DNA from: Welwitschia mirabilis
Taxonomy: Eukaryota; Gnetophyta; Gnetopsida; Welwitschiales
Length of the DNA stretch: 64,000 nucleotides
Direction of reading: 5' to 3'
Assembly (NCBI GenBank): GCA_051453625.1
Contig: JBOZIK010000001.1
Span: 199,888,574-199,952,573, forward strand
Shown: one piece after another, positions 48,206 through 60,750 of the stretch
Layout of the letters: every line of letters begins with the position of its first letter
How positions within the stretch are numbered: the stretch's first letter is position 1
Position numbers and translations under genes: made by a program
The notes under the pieces: generated by a model
Database searches by the model: none
What the model was told of the DNA's origin: nothing
The model's input: only the letters and a program-made list of their open reading frames with translations

Positions 48206-50574
48206 GAGCATAAGCAGGAGCATAGTGTAGCTAAGGGATGCTACAATCAATTTTGAAAGTAGCTAAGACAAAGGAAATGATTGCAATCTGTGCATCTAAA
48301 ATGCACAAAGGAGAGGTAAGGATCTAAGTGCATTTCTTACTGCTACACATACTAGGAGTGAAGGACTAGAAATGATTGGAGGGGAGAAGGATCATTAACA
48401 CATAACTAATAGAAGGAAGTAGAAACATAAAGTTTGAAATGAGGCTAAAGATAAGCAAGGGTTGAATAAGAATTGATTATAATTAGTCTTGCTAGGAAAA
48501 ACATGAAGCATACTACCATTTAATCGAACTTTGTGATTAAGACTTCCATCATGATAAGAGGGCATTATGTGCAAGAAGATATGAAAGAATGTTATGAAAT
48601 CTATGGAACATTTAAGTAGTAATAAGAATTATTGAGTGAGGTAGGACAAATATCATGGCATAGGTTACCAGCCAATAGAGCCGACACAGTAACTCTGGAC
48701 TTGAGTTTCTTTTACACTTGACTTAAGAGGTTTCATCATGAGATCTAGCATTGAAGCAATACTTGTTGAATTTGCTAAACTAGCCTTCACAACCTTTATT
48801 GCACTAACTCCAAGACAACCATTGAATTATGGGGTGGCATTAGCAGGACCTTAATCTTGAATTTCCACCTTTAAAACAATTAGTGGTTATAAATTATTCA
48901 CCACAGCACTAAAATTCTGAGATAATAGATCGTGGTGGTTGCTAGCAAGTGGACTTTAATTAGTAATGTCTTAATTTTATATTAACATGTGTTGGTAGTC
49001 ATAAGGGTAATAAACAACATTAGCATTAGAGTAGGTAGTCAGAGAATTGAGTTCATGTGAGCATAACAGAAAGCCATTTAAGAAGGTACACTAATGAAGG
49101 TATCTAGTGCATGGATCCCAAGGCTTATTTTGTAATATGGCAAAGACCCTGTGCATTTAGTAATATCCAATCTTTCTTGAGTGTGAATTTGACATTACAC
49201 TAGCTTAGATATATATTATAAGTATATATCTATAAGTTGGCCGAGATTTATCAATGTTTTCTACTTTTTGATCACATTTGGATTGTGTGCATTTGTTTCA
49301 ACCTTTTTAAATGCTTAAAATGTCCCTATAAAATTAGGTTTACCATTTTAAAAATTATAAGATTAAATGTTTCAAAATAAATTAAGGTTTTCCATTTTAA
49401 AATTTATTAGAATTACTATTTCAACATTTATTACCTATACCATTTTCAAATTAAGTAAGTTTGATGTTTCATAAGTTTTTTTAACTAAAAATAAAATTTG
49501 TAAAAAATAGGTGTAATACTATCCTAGATAAATCACTGACTAGGAATGGCCTCTTGGCCAAATAACTGCATGCCATTGGTGTAACAAAAGGATTAGCTAT
49601 GAGAAAGAAGGAGGGGGTTGGCAGTTTGAGTCTAGGGAGTTCACATGATGCTCTCTTTTTATGTTATTTAATCAGAATTCCTAAATTTATTAGGATTCCT
49701 TATACTTCAGGCCACTGCCCTTAATGTGAGTGTCTTTTCTAAGACTAATGTAAGCTAAATAGTCTATAATTTTACTTTTCTATATCCTAAGTAATGGTAT
49801 TAAGTATATACTTTATCAACTACTAATACAATAAGCATGACTAGTAAGTTTTCTCCCTAGAAATATAATCACGAAGTAGTTTTAGGAGCTTCATTTTAGT
49901 ATTTAAAAAGAATTTCATAATGCCCTCACATTATTTAAGGACATTGCCCATCATTTTTATACTACTTAAGTTTATTAAGTGGAATTCTTATTCTTCCCTT
50001 GCAAATGAATAAGAATATACAAAATACATAATTCTACACTTATCACTAACAATTAACAAATGTAGAGAAGAATAATTAAAGATCAACTCATAAGTCATTG
50101 TAATAACATGTCAAGAAAAATATTCATTATCCAATATTTAATGTATTAAAACTCATAAGTTGTAAGGGACACATATAATAAAAGTAGAATTGATTGTCAA
50201 TGTGCATCTAGTAAACAATATTTAAAAGGATATAACATATTCTTAAATCACAGTCATATAGTACTAGTATTTTAAAATTTATGAATGGTTACAACATTAT
50301 TCTATAAATTTTCAAAATTACTAGAACTTTAATCCTTCACATTCTTTTACCCACAACGACAATTATTCTCTAGATTTTCCACCTACCACACAAATTATGG
50401 TATGAACACTATGAAAATCTCATAGCTCCTAGTATGATCGAGGTAAGAAAAGAAAATTTGACAAGGATTTGCATGAGTTAAGATAAGAAAGACAAATAAA
50501 TACTTCAAGAGGAATAAGATACATCGCAAACACTAATCTTATGATTATGAATGAGAATATTATACATATTAACA

Positions 50575-50945
50575 TATCTCAATCACTTCACTACCTCGTT
50601 CGGTGATCTATAAAGCCTACTACCTCATTCAATGATCTATAGGTTCTCATATAATATTAATCTTCACTACCTCATTTGGTGATCTATGAAGCCTATTACC
50701 TCATTCGATAATCTATGATTCTCATATAGTATTTAACTTCACTGCCTAATTTGGTGATTTGTGAAGCCCACTACCTCATTCGGCGATATGTGATTCTCAT
50801 AAGTGTGTATATATATATATATATATATAAAATATCATATATCATTAACTTGACTACCTCATTTGGAGATCTATGGAATTCTCAATTCACTACCTCATTC
50901 GGCGATCTATGAAGCTCATTGCTTCGTTTAGTGATTTGTGGAAAT
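50575..50945 (-). repeat. Degenerate minisatellite, about 9 units
   Basis: Plus-strand unit ACTACCTCATTCGGTGATCT followed by ATGAAGCC, repeated at 28-45 base spacing with a TA microsatellite (50805-50828) inserted. It is unusual here in keeping CpG (TTCGG) in several units. It matches the array at 5824-6040 in inverted orientation. Confidence 0.9.
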
Positions 50946-51879
50946 CCATAACCATAATTTTAAAACATAACAATGTCAAGAAACTAAGATGAGTTTTAAC
51001 CACAAGATATCAACTCAAAACCATAGATTTCAATAACACGATAACAAGGTGAATACGATAAGAATTAATCATGAACTCTCATCTCATACCAAGAACAAAT
51101 AATGTCAAAACATTGAGAAAAAAGTTAATGGAGATAAGACATATATCAAAATAGAATTCATTTTTATCAAGAATCACATGATTTAACATCTAACTTACAG
51201 AAATATAAACATGACGATCTCCATATGGAATGCATAAGAAAGGACCAATAAGGAAGCAAGAAAGAATAGAACCATACTCATATATATTTAAGCTCTTTGA
51301 AGATCTTCTAAGTTTCAAAGCTTCCAGACCTCCTAAGCTTCAAAATTTCAAGGCAAGATTGCTTTAGAAAATAAACTAAACTTAAAGGAGAAAGGACTCT
51401 ATTTAAAGTGAGATAATACAAGTAAGGTGATAAAACTCAAGAATATGAACATAAATACAAAAGGACACAACATGAGCCAACAATAAAGGGAGTCTTATAA
51501 TGTCTCACAAAGGCTTACTTGGCCATTAGTTACTTTAATAATATAAAAATAATGCTTTTACATTTAATTATAATAATGAGGGAAAACAAATAAAAAACCT
51601 ACACAATTTACATTAAAAATGCATAAATTTCAGGAAAGTACAATAAAATTAAAGTAAATGAAATTATCACCACTACAAGAACATTCTTGAAAATTATAAG
51701 TAATATTTTTAATCAAGATAAAAGATACTTAAAGTACAATTTAATATAACAACATCTAAAAAACATAATATATTGATCAGTTGGAGATTTTAAAATATTT
51801 AAATCTTTTTAAATATTTCATTAAGCTTAACCTTTATAACTTTTTAAATTAAGTAAAAATGTGGACATGAAATTTCTCA

Positions 51880-51891
51880 CCTCCTTAAGAA
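51880..51891 (-). other. Polypurine tract of the Del-like element
   Basis: The minus strand reads TCTTAAGGAGG just before the LTR start and after a stretch resembling 'TTTTAAGGATGAAACT', the usual pol-end and polypurine context of Del/Tekay elements. Confidence 0.6.
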
Positions 51892-51929
51892 GTTTCATCC
51901 TTAAAACTTGCTAAAAGATAAGGTCTCCA

Positions 51930-52270
51930 CTAATTAACATTTTCTTTTATCTCCCAAAGTGCTACTTCTATAGATTGAATGAATCATATTAATCTTGAAA
52001 ATATTCTTCATAATATGTATTAAAAGTTAGCTTTATAGACATACACAACTTCATAATCTTCCTAAATATTAATTTTGCAATTTAAGCTATAATTAGTGTC
52101 TTTATACACAAAATGGATAATGTAATCTTACTAAGTACTTCATAGTAAAATGTAAAGTCATACTCCACCTTCTTCATTTTAACAAACTTACTACAAGTGC
52201 ATGTTAAAAATTCCTTATTATGTACCTTCGTGTTAGAAGTAGTCAATATAGACTTAGAAGCAGTCAATAT
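51930..52270 (-). pseudogene. Del-like pol C-terminus
   Basis: EVALWEIKENVN at 51933-51965 resembles the tryptophan-glutamate-rich end of integrase/chromodomain (A-T-W-E). An open frame of 61 codons at 52082-52267 contains KFVKMKKVEYDFTFYYEV but is not clearly assignable. The rest of pol upstream is not recognisable. Confidence 0.5.
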
Positions 52271-52942
52271 AGACTAACTTTTAGCTTCACACTGTTGTTC
52301 TTCAACAAATAAGTTTACACAGTTTATTCTAAATCATTGATATCATCAATAAAAGAATTTATAAAACTTATTCTTATATTAAGTAATATGCCCAATCACC
52401 TTTATCGCAATACTAAACTTCATGCCATATAAAATTCAAAATGTACACAAACTCTTATGTTATTCATGACCTTCTAAACTTTTCCATTTTTTAGGGTTAT
52501 AACGATCACTTAATTAGGGAAAAAGTTGTAAATTAGCATATCTCTCATAAAAGGAATTTCCAAAAAAAATAGTTGAATATGCTTACAAATAAGTTAAACC
52601 ATTTAGTTTTTTAAGCCAAAATATCTTAATAACCTCCTTACTTTAACCAAAGAAAAATGTGCTTAAACTATTAAGTGCAAAACTATAACTCAAATATGGA
52701 AACACAAAAATTTCTTACTTCAAATTGTGATACACACTTTTAAGATTGTTATGTAGAAATTCCTCAAGCTTAAGTTTCAAAATTATAGATCTTTTTTACA
52801 TTACACTCTTTTGTTGTGTACTTCTTCTTTTAAAGCTTACTTAACACTTCTCCGAATATAATTTAGTTGAATTTCCACTTTAATAATTTATATGGATAAT
52901 ATGACATCTTAAAGTCTAATAAGTCAAGGATAGAATGTATGA

Positions 52943-53106
52943 NNNNNNNNNNNNNNNNNNNNNNNNNNNNNNNNNNNNNNNNNNNNNNNNNNNNNNNNNN
53001 NNNNNNNNNNNNNNNNNNNNNNNNNNNNNNNNNNNNNNNNNNNNNNNNNNNNNNNNNNNNNNNNNNNNNNNNNNNNNNNNNNNNNNNNNNNNNNNNNNNN
53101 NNNNNN
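52943..53106. other. Assembly gap (164 N)
   Basis: A sized gap inside the Del-like element. Confidence 0.99.
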
Positions 53107-53930
53107 AGATAAGGATTATAAGATACATGCCAACAGTAACTATAAATGAGGGTTCAATTAATATAAGAATTTCTTAAGACAAGTGTTATTTAAAGATTTA
53201 CTAACAATAGTATCTATTCTAATCAAGTAACCTAAGAGTTAATACATTGTTGAAAGTAATGCTTATTTACTTTTATCCACCAACATATTCAAATAATATA
53301 AAGAAAGCCTTTGCATGCTAATAAGGTAAAACTTCAACTATTTCTACCTTAGGTGATAGAAGGTTTTCATTTGGTAGAGGTAAAGAATCAATTTCTTATA
53401 TTGGATTTTCATTCCTACTTACTTCATTAATGAAATTAATTTCTACACTATTAGATTTATTTTCTTATTCAAGGAAAATTTAGTTCTTCTTCATTTGTTT
53501 TTGCAATCTCATTGACATTATCTTTAACTATAATCATATCACCTTCTACCTTTACTAACTTAGTACTAACATGATTCTGTCTCTTCTTCAATTCATTATT
53601 ATCATCAGTAGTAATAAAGCTTCTATGAAAACTTAAATAATAATGGAATAAAAAGTGGATTTAATAGAAACAACATCTAGATCTAACTAGATGACATCTT
53701 TCATACATTTATTTCAGTAGCGTTTTGTTTTTTCTTTCAAGGCAATTTCTAACATAGAAAACATCCCATGATTTTGAAATCATTAGTTGTAATTTTAAAG
53801 ACTGATAATTTCTTAGTAGTTTTAAAAATCCATCTCTTCCTCAAGTTGGATAATTTTGCTTTCTTTCTTAAAGTTTATGTATTGCTCTAGTGTTGATTGT
53901 TAGCCACCTTTATCTACTACTTCTTCTGCT
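53107..53930 (-). other. Internal region of the Del-like element, unassigned
   Basis: Between gag and the pol end. No RT or RNase H motif found, so most of pol appears to be deleted. Confidence 0.4.
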
Positions 53931-53939
53931 CATACCTAA

Positions 53940-54620
53940 ATTCTATGTGATTAGTTTCTCTCATGGTTTCATCCTTTTATAATCATGATACATTCTTATT
54001 TTTAATCTAATTTATTCATGACACATAATTTTTCACTACTTTTAAACTTCTGTATGGCTTCTACAATTGTCTTCAATTGAAATAATTTGACTTGGCCTTG
54101 AATTACTAGATGTAAGCCAGTCATAAATCTTTTGACTTTTACTTTTTCATACCTACTTGTAATATTGTAGAACTTATTGGCCTTTACATTTATGAAAAAT
54201 TATCTAATGTATCTATGTCTATAACTTATTTTAAATTCTTCTCATTTCATAAGTGTTGAAAATAATGCTTGAAATCTTTTCGCATTTCACTTTATTTCTA
54301 CATTTTATCATATAATTGCTTTTTTAACAAGTTGGTAAGTAGTTAAATTGAATAATTCTAATGTGTTTTGTATACCAATCAATCATGCTTCTACATCTAC
54401 CATGTTATTGATACCTTCCAAAGTTAAAGGATTTGTCCTCTTAACTTACACCATCATTTTCTTGATAGAGTTTCTATCTTCCCACTCATTACCTTGCTCA
54501 TAAACTTGCTTATTAAGTTGCTAACTAGATTTACTAATGTTGTAACTTTATTTGGTTAGTTAAATACCCTTATTAAGGCCATGTTAACCTCATGAAATCA
54601 AACTAAACATATTACAATCA
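53940..54620 (-). pseudogene. Del/Tekay-like gag remnant
   Basis: On the minus strand KRFMTGLHLVIQGQVKLFQ (54076-54132) is the conserved K-R-F-X-X-G-L segment near the end of chromovirus capsid. IVEAIQKFK follows, and an F-X-A-L-F-S-X-L-like part precedes it. No CCHC knuckle is recognised. It is in the correct position after the primer site at 54767-54786. Confidence 0.8.
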
Positions 54621-54766
54621 TATATTTCCATGTTAAAACTTGCAACTTTAATAAAGTTAAACCAAGTGAAATTGCATCTTACGTTTTAATAATAGTTATG
54701 CCAGTGAATTCGTTAACCTGTGCTCAATGTTAAAATGACTTCATAGCGGTTATGCCTAGGAAAATC

Positions 54767-54786
54767 ACAACCTAGGCTTTGATACT
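54767..54786 (-). other. tRNA-iMet primer-binding site
   Basis: The minus strand reads TAGTATCAAAGCCTAGGTTG, close to TGGTATCAGAGC plus the usual following bases. It lies four bases from the LTR end (GAGTACTACA). It is the clearest primer site of the Del-like elements in the window. Confidence 0.8.
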
Positions 54787-54790
54787 AAAA

Positions 54791-57308
54791 TGTAGTACTC
54801 CTATTATCACACCTAAAAACATCTTCTAGATTTGATACTAAAATGTAAAATACAAAAATGACTAAGTTAGAAAAGAAACATGGCTTACTTTTCTAGTTGA
54901 AATCTCATATAGAAGTAATATTCAAGATTATGTAAATGTTCATAAGATGTAACTAAAGAACCTCTAATTATAGGTTTTCTACTAAGTAATAATCATATAT
55001 ATAAATATTTAATTAGAGTGAATTAGAGTGAATAATAGTTTTTCTTCAAGAGTAATAAATTTTATTACTTAGGCTAGATCATGATATTTTCCTAAGAGGT
55101 TAATCAAATAATAATTTCCAACATTTCTTCATTAGATGTTATACTCATGAGATTTTAGTTGTTTAAAGAAAATAAAAATTGAAATTTATCTACCTAAGAT
55201 ACAATCATTATTTAAGTGTATGAGAAATCAAAAAAATATATATGTATATATCTTCTATTATTTTATTTTATAGGGTTTTCTTTTTTATGTTTGAAAACTC
55301 TTCATTATAATCATTTGTTCAAGTGCATAATGGGTTATGCACACTTTCTATTTATATATTAATCTAACCATTATAAGAAAAGTTTAAAAAAAGGGGGATC
55401 CACTCCTACTGAGAGTTAAACCTACAACCTCTTTATTTACATTCTAACAATCTGACCATTCTACCAACAAACATTACTTTAAAAGGGAAAGCTTAATATA
55501 CAAAACAAAGAAAGAGGTAGAAAGATACAGTCCCAAAATAATGTGTATTGAATACATTTGACTTAAGTATGAAGTTTGAAAAAAATCTAGAATGAAAGAT
55601 CTCATTCAAATCATTATCTAAAACAATTAACTATGCAGAGCGAAAAGCATGGAAGACACATTCATAAGTACTCATTGCCAATAACCTATTTTGTTTTCAA
55701 TGGGAATGTTAAGAATTGGATCCTTACCTTAGAAATTCATGGATTTTGACGATGGGTGAACATATTCTAAAGGGAAGCGCATTTAAAGAAAACACAATTG
55801 AGACATTAAAAAGAAGGAACACCATGCGAGAGAAAAGGCATTGCATAAATGGAACACCACACAAAAGAAGGAGTGTTATATAGATGAAAGAGCACTGCTT
55901 GGAAGATTGAGTGCTGAGCATAAGAAGAAGCACAATGCAGTTAAGGGATGATGTAGTCAATTTTAAAAGTGGCTAAGATGGAGGAAATGATTCTAATCTA
56001 TGCAACCAAAAGGCACATAGGAGAGGTAAGGATCTAAATGCATTTCTTACTATTGCACATACTAGGAGCAAAGGACCAGAAATGATTAGAGGGGAGGAGG
56101 ATTATTAACACACAACAAACAAAAGAAAGTGAAAATAAAAGGTCTGAAATAAGGCTAAAGATGATCAAGTGTTGAATGCGAATTGATTATAATTTAGTCT
56201 TGCTAAGGGAAAACATGAGGCATGCTACCATTTAATTGAACTTTGTAAATGAGACTTCTATCATGATAAGAGGGAACTATGTATAAGATGGTATGAAGGA
56301 ATGTTATGAAATCTAATTGTACATTTAAGTAGTGATTAAAATTGTTAGATGAGAGAGGGTAAAGATCATTGTATAGGTTACCAGTCAATAGCATTAATGC
56401 AGTAACTTTAGACTTGAGTTTCTTTTACACTCAACTTAAGAGGACTGAGTTAATTATGAGATGGATCAAGCTCAATTAACTTTTATCATAAGATCCACTA
56501 TTGAAGTAATACCTATTAAATCTGCTAAATTAGCCTTCATAAGCTTCATTGTACTACCTTTAAGATAATAGTTAAATTATGAGGTGGCATTAGTAGGACT
56601 AATCTTGAAGTTCCACCTTTAAAACAACTATTCCTTATAAATTCTCCATCATAGCGCTAAAATTTTGAGGTTATATATCATGGTGGCTACCAGAAAGTGG
56701 ACTTTAATTAATAACAGCTTAGTTTTATCTCAACATGTATTGATAGCCATAATGGTAACAAACGACATTAGTGTTGGGATGGGTAGCTTAAGGATTAAGT
56801 CCATGTGATTATAATAAGAAGCCATTTAAGAAGGCACACTGATAAAAATATTTAATGCACAGACCTCAAGTCTTATTTTATAATATGGCAAGAACATTAT
56901 GCATTTAGTAATGCCTAGGCTTTCTTGAGTGTGAATTTCACATTACATAACTGCATGTCCTTGGTGTAACAGAAGGATTAGCTATGAACAAGAAGGGGAG
57001 ATTGGCAGTTCAAGTCTAGGGAGTTCACATGATGCTCCTTTTTTGTATTATTTAATTAGAATTCCTAAATTTGTTAGGGATTCCTTAATACTTCAAGCCA
57101 CTGCCCTCAATATGAGTGCCTTTACTAAGTTCAGTACAACCTAAATACTTTATAATTTAACTTCTCTATATCTTAAGTATTGGTATTAAGGATATACATT
57201 ATCAGCTATCGATATAATAAGCATGACTAGTATGTTTTCTCCCTAGAAATATGACCATACAGTAGTTTTGAGAGATCCCTTAGTATTTAAAAAGAATTTT
57301 ATTATGGC
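54791..57308 (-). mobile_element. 5' LTR of the Del/Tekay-like element, truncated
   Basis: It aligns with 47015-49923 in the same orientation along its whole length, e.g. 'agaaacatggcttrcttttctag', 'gagtgctgagcataag' and 'gggagttcacatgatgctc'. It lacks the first ~2 kb of the LTR because it is cut at 57308, where an Athila LTR begins. Confidence 0.8.
55411..55471 (-). other. tRNA-like segment in the 5' LTR
   Basis: On the minus strand TTGGTAGAATGGTCAGATTG (A-box side) is followed by AGGTTGTAGGTTTAACTCTC (B-box side). It is the counterpart of 47687-47742 and keeps the spacing. Confidence 0.55.
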
Positions 57309-58556
57309 GTGTGCAATCCTGAAGTTATTTAGATAAATCTACAAATTAAATAACTTACAAAAAATACATACTATTATAAATGGAAGTTCACCTAAATGTC
57401 ATAATTTAAATGAAGGCACTAGGCTATGTGTTAGAGAATTGATTTCTAGTATGTTTTTATTTTTTTCTTTTAAAAAACTAAAAGCAAATAAATAAGTAAA
57501 TGCAATGCAAGTGAATGAAAATGAAATGCAAGTAGAAAGGGAATAAACTCTCTTGGTTCCTAATCCTTCTGTCACAAGGACTATCCTCTCTATAATTTAC
57601 ATTAATTAATAAGAGTATTTAAATAGTTCTTAACCAACATAAACTATGAGATCTACCAAGTGAAATATAACGCAATATGAAATGGAATGGAATAGTAATG
57701 TAAATTTAATACTAATCAAGGTCAACCTTAACAAAGAATGCCCTTAAGATCTAGATAAATTACAGAATTATCACTCTAGACTATGATCAATGTAAACCAT
57801 AAGAAATATATATAAAATTGAAATGAAAAGAGAAATTGTATTAATTTAAAAAGTATTTGAATTAATTCAAGAACTTTACATTCACTTACAAGAGAATAAC
57901 AACATCTAAATGGAAGAGACTCAACCTAACACCAAGTAAACTCCTTTCTATAGCTCTAGAAGGACCTCTTGTTCTACAATCTTCCATCATAAGCATATTA
58001 GATACGAAAGATGGAAACAAAAATTAAAAAAGGAAAGGGTATTTATAGTTTTATAATGAGGTTCTAGAAACTTAGCCTTAGAAGTCAAAAAAGAAACCTT
58101 AATAGCCTAAATGGATTACTTGATCCTATCATAAAGATAATTCTTTCTGACCATTAAAAAATAGATATCATCTTGACTGTCATGAGGATGACAAAGGGGA
58201 TATCATCCTACATTAAAAGGTACATTATCAACCTCATGCCTTGTTGTTAACTCCATAGCTTCTATCCATGTTAGCAGTGCTATCGTCTTGCCTATTATGA
58301 AGATGACGTAAGGGATGGCAGGCCTCGTCATCTCCAATATTAAAGGTAATTCAATCTCTTACAAGATGAAGTCTTATTCTAAATAAGTAGTATTAGAATA
58401 AGCCTGATAAACTATCAAATATTCTAATAATCACATGTTTCATTGATTATCCTATGAGATCTCCATAATCACTAGTATTGCATCCAAACCTATGTAAATG
58501 TCTTGCAAAAGAACTCAAAATACACCATCAACTTCCTATAAACTGACATCATAACA
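57309..58556 (-). repeat. Athila 3' LTR
   Basis: On the minus strand it starts TGTTATGATG right after TAAGTAGGGGGCTA (58557-58570) and ends at the junction with the Del-like 5' LTR. At about 1.25 kb it is of normal Athila length and similar to copy C (1.32 kb), though not obviously alignable to it. Confidence 0.6.
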
Positions 58557-58570
58557 TAGCCCCCTACTTA
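58557..58570 (-). other. Athila polypurine tract
   Basis: The minus strand reads TAAGTAGGGGGCTA immediately before the LTR start. Confidence 0.6.
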
Positions 58571-59157
58571 GCCTTGTCAGTCCTTAACAAAGTAAGTGAT
58601 CAACTAAATTATGAGCCAATTTGACTAAGATAAAACAATAATGAAAATATGTAAATTGAGTTCCATGAAATCATGTAAGAAATAATATCATAAATAGATA
58701 ACTTATGCAAATGCTAAAAATTTTCCCTAAGCCTTCTACTTAAGCATGTCACTATAGAATAAATGAATGCTATACATGTAGAAAAATCATAAAAATGTAA
58801 CTTTGATAGCTCATGAAATGAAAATGTATATGCATATTATAGAAATAATGATAATGGATTGATGTGATAGACTTAAGTAGTGCTATCCACCAAAGAGTAA
58901 TATATTTAAGTTAATTAGTATTATCATAAGGGCAAAGGATAAGAGTAGATATATCATTTTTAGATAATCTAAAACATGGCTATGGTAAAAATTTTGAAAG
59001 TGTGCAATTGGATCCTATAAGATAAAGTTCATGAATTCTTCATAAATTTATTAAATAATATGAAAAAATAATCCAAACAACCCATCATAAGTTTAGATCA
59101 TGAAAACTTAAAATATGAAAAATTTGTGCTTAAAATCATAGAATAATTCCCAGAAAG

Positions 59158-59370
59158 GTGTCCTACCTCCCCCTACAGGAGAAGCAAGATGTCTCGAATT
59201 ACATCAAGAATAAAGGAGAAGTGTTGTCCTCTCTATCATTAGGATGTCATGTGTGGGATAATAGTCATCAAATGAGCTATTTGGAGGAAAATGTAAAACC
59301 AAAAAAATTTAAAAAATCAAGCAAACAAAGAAAAACAATAGAAAGAAAACAAAAATTACAGAGAAAGTAA
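59158..59370 (+). other. Open frame of 70 codons, probably not a gene
   Basis: It is antisense to the Athila element, lysine-rich towards its end, without recognisable domain. It lies just before the tandem duplication in the element's 3' region. Confidence 0.2.
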
Positions 59371-59384
59371 AGCAATAGCCTAAA

Positions 59385-60672
59385 GAACATCCTCATGGTG
59401 GAGAAGGGAAAGGTAAAAATAGAATGAAATGCACTAATTGGAAATAAGCAATGCTCAAAGATACCTCGAATGTGCCCGAACTCATGGAAAATAAGAACTA
59501 GAACTCATTAGACCATGGGAACCTATTAGAAAGAAAACAACAATCCTCTAGAGAAATTATGAAAAAACATCAAAAAAGAACTAGAAAATGATTAGATTTG
59601 TAATATGATGCTAAAAAGTATGGAAAATGGATTTTAAAAATCCAACTAAATAACTAAAGAAAAACAAAAATGAAAAAGAATAATTAGGAACATGAAAAAG
59701 ATTTCTTTCTTGCCCTAAATGCTAATTTAACAAATTTCCATAGCAACAATTATAAAATCACTTAATGAAAGATGCATAATGGTATGTAAAAATTATAAAG
59801 CATCACTTGAATAGGTAATGATTATGACAATGTCAAGTATGTCTAATATTATTAAATAATGAATGATAAGATAAAAAGTTATTTACAATAGGAACTTAAA
59901 GACTACCATATCAAAACAACTCTAAAATTCAAAAAGTAGAGTGATGATGTAAAAGTACTAGAAATAAATAAAAAAANNNNNNNNNNNNNNNNNNNNNNNN
60001 NNNNNNNNNNNNNNNNNNNNNNNNNNNNNNNNNNNNNNNNNNNNNNNNNNNNNNNNNNNNNNNNNNNNNNNNNNNNAAGAACATCCTCATGGTGGAGAAA
60101 GAAAAGGTAAAAGCAGAATAAAATGCACTAAGTGAAAATAAGCAATGCTCAAATACTCCTCAAATGTGCCTAAATTCATGGAAAAGAAGAACTAAAACTC
60201 ATCAGATCATGGAAACCTATTAGAAAGAAACCAATGATCCTCTAGAGAAATTATGAAAAAATATCAACAAGAAACTAGAAAATAATTAGATCCATAATAT
60301 GATGCTCAAAAAGGTATGGAAAATGACTTTGAAAAATCCAAAAAAACATTTAAAGAAAAACAAAATAAAAATGGACAACTAGAAACATGAATAAGATTGC
60401 TTTCTTACCCTAAATTCTAACCTAATAAAATTCCTTGACAACAATCATAAAATTACTTGATAAAAGATGCATGAGAGTATGTAGAAATTATAATGTACCA
60501 CTCGATTAAGCAATGATTATGATGATGTCAAGTATGTCTAATGTTATCAAATAATGAATAATAAGATAAAAATATTTTTAAAATAGGAACTTATAAGCTA
60601 CCATATCAAAATAATACTAGAATCCAAAAGTAGAGTGATGATGTAAAAGTACTAGAAATAAATAAAAAAAAA
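59385..60672 (-). repeat. Tandem duplication of about 0.6 kb across a gap
   Basis: 59385-59976 and 60077-60672 are homologous along their lengths, both starting 'aagaacatcctcatggtgga' and ending in an A-rich run, with perhaps 10-15% differences. The gap at 59977-60076 falls exactly between them, so more units may be missing. Confidence 0.85.
59977..60076. other. Assembly gap (100 N)
   Basis: Lies at the A-run ending the first copy of the tandem duplication. Confidence 0.99.
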
Positions 60673-60750
60673 AAGTCTAAGAAATAAGTAATGCCTATGA
60701 TGAAACTAGGGATACCATTGATCTCATAGTCTTGAAATGCAATTTATTTT

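Larger units (their letters stand above)
47015..51879 (-). mobile_element. 3' LTR of the Del/Tekay-like element (about 4.9 kb)
   Basis: On the minus strand it starts at 51879 directly after a polypurine-type run and ends GGGGTGCTACA at 47015. The part 47015-49923 is a direct repeat of 54791-57308, the 5' LTR, while 50090-51879 matches the LTR fragment at 4884-6440 in inverted orientation. About 365 bases (49200-49565) are absent from the 5' copy. It contains a tRNA-like segment and a minisatellite. A shorter LTR starting TGTAATGTC at 49199 is an alternative. Confidence 0.7.

Noticed and set aside
50575-50945. CRISPR array
   Set aside because: Units are degenerate, spacing is irregular, no constant repeat separates unique spacers, and the sequence is a plant LTR.
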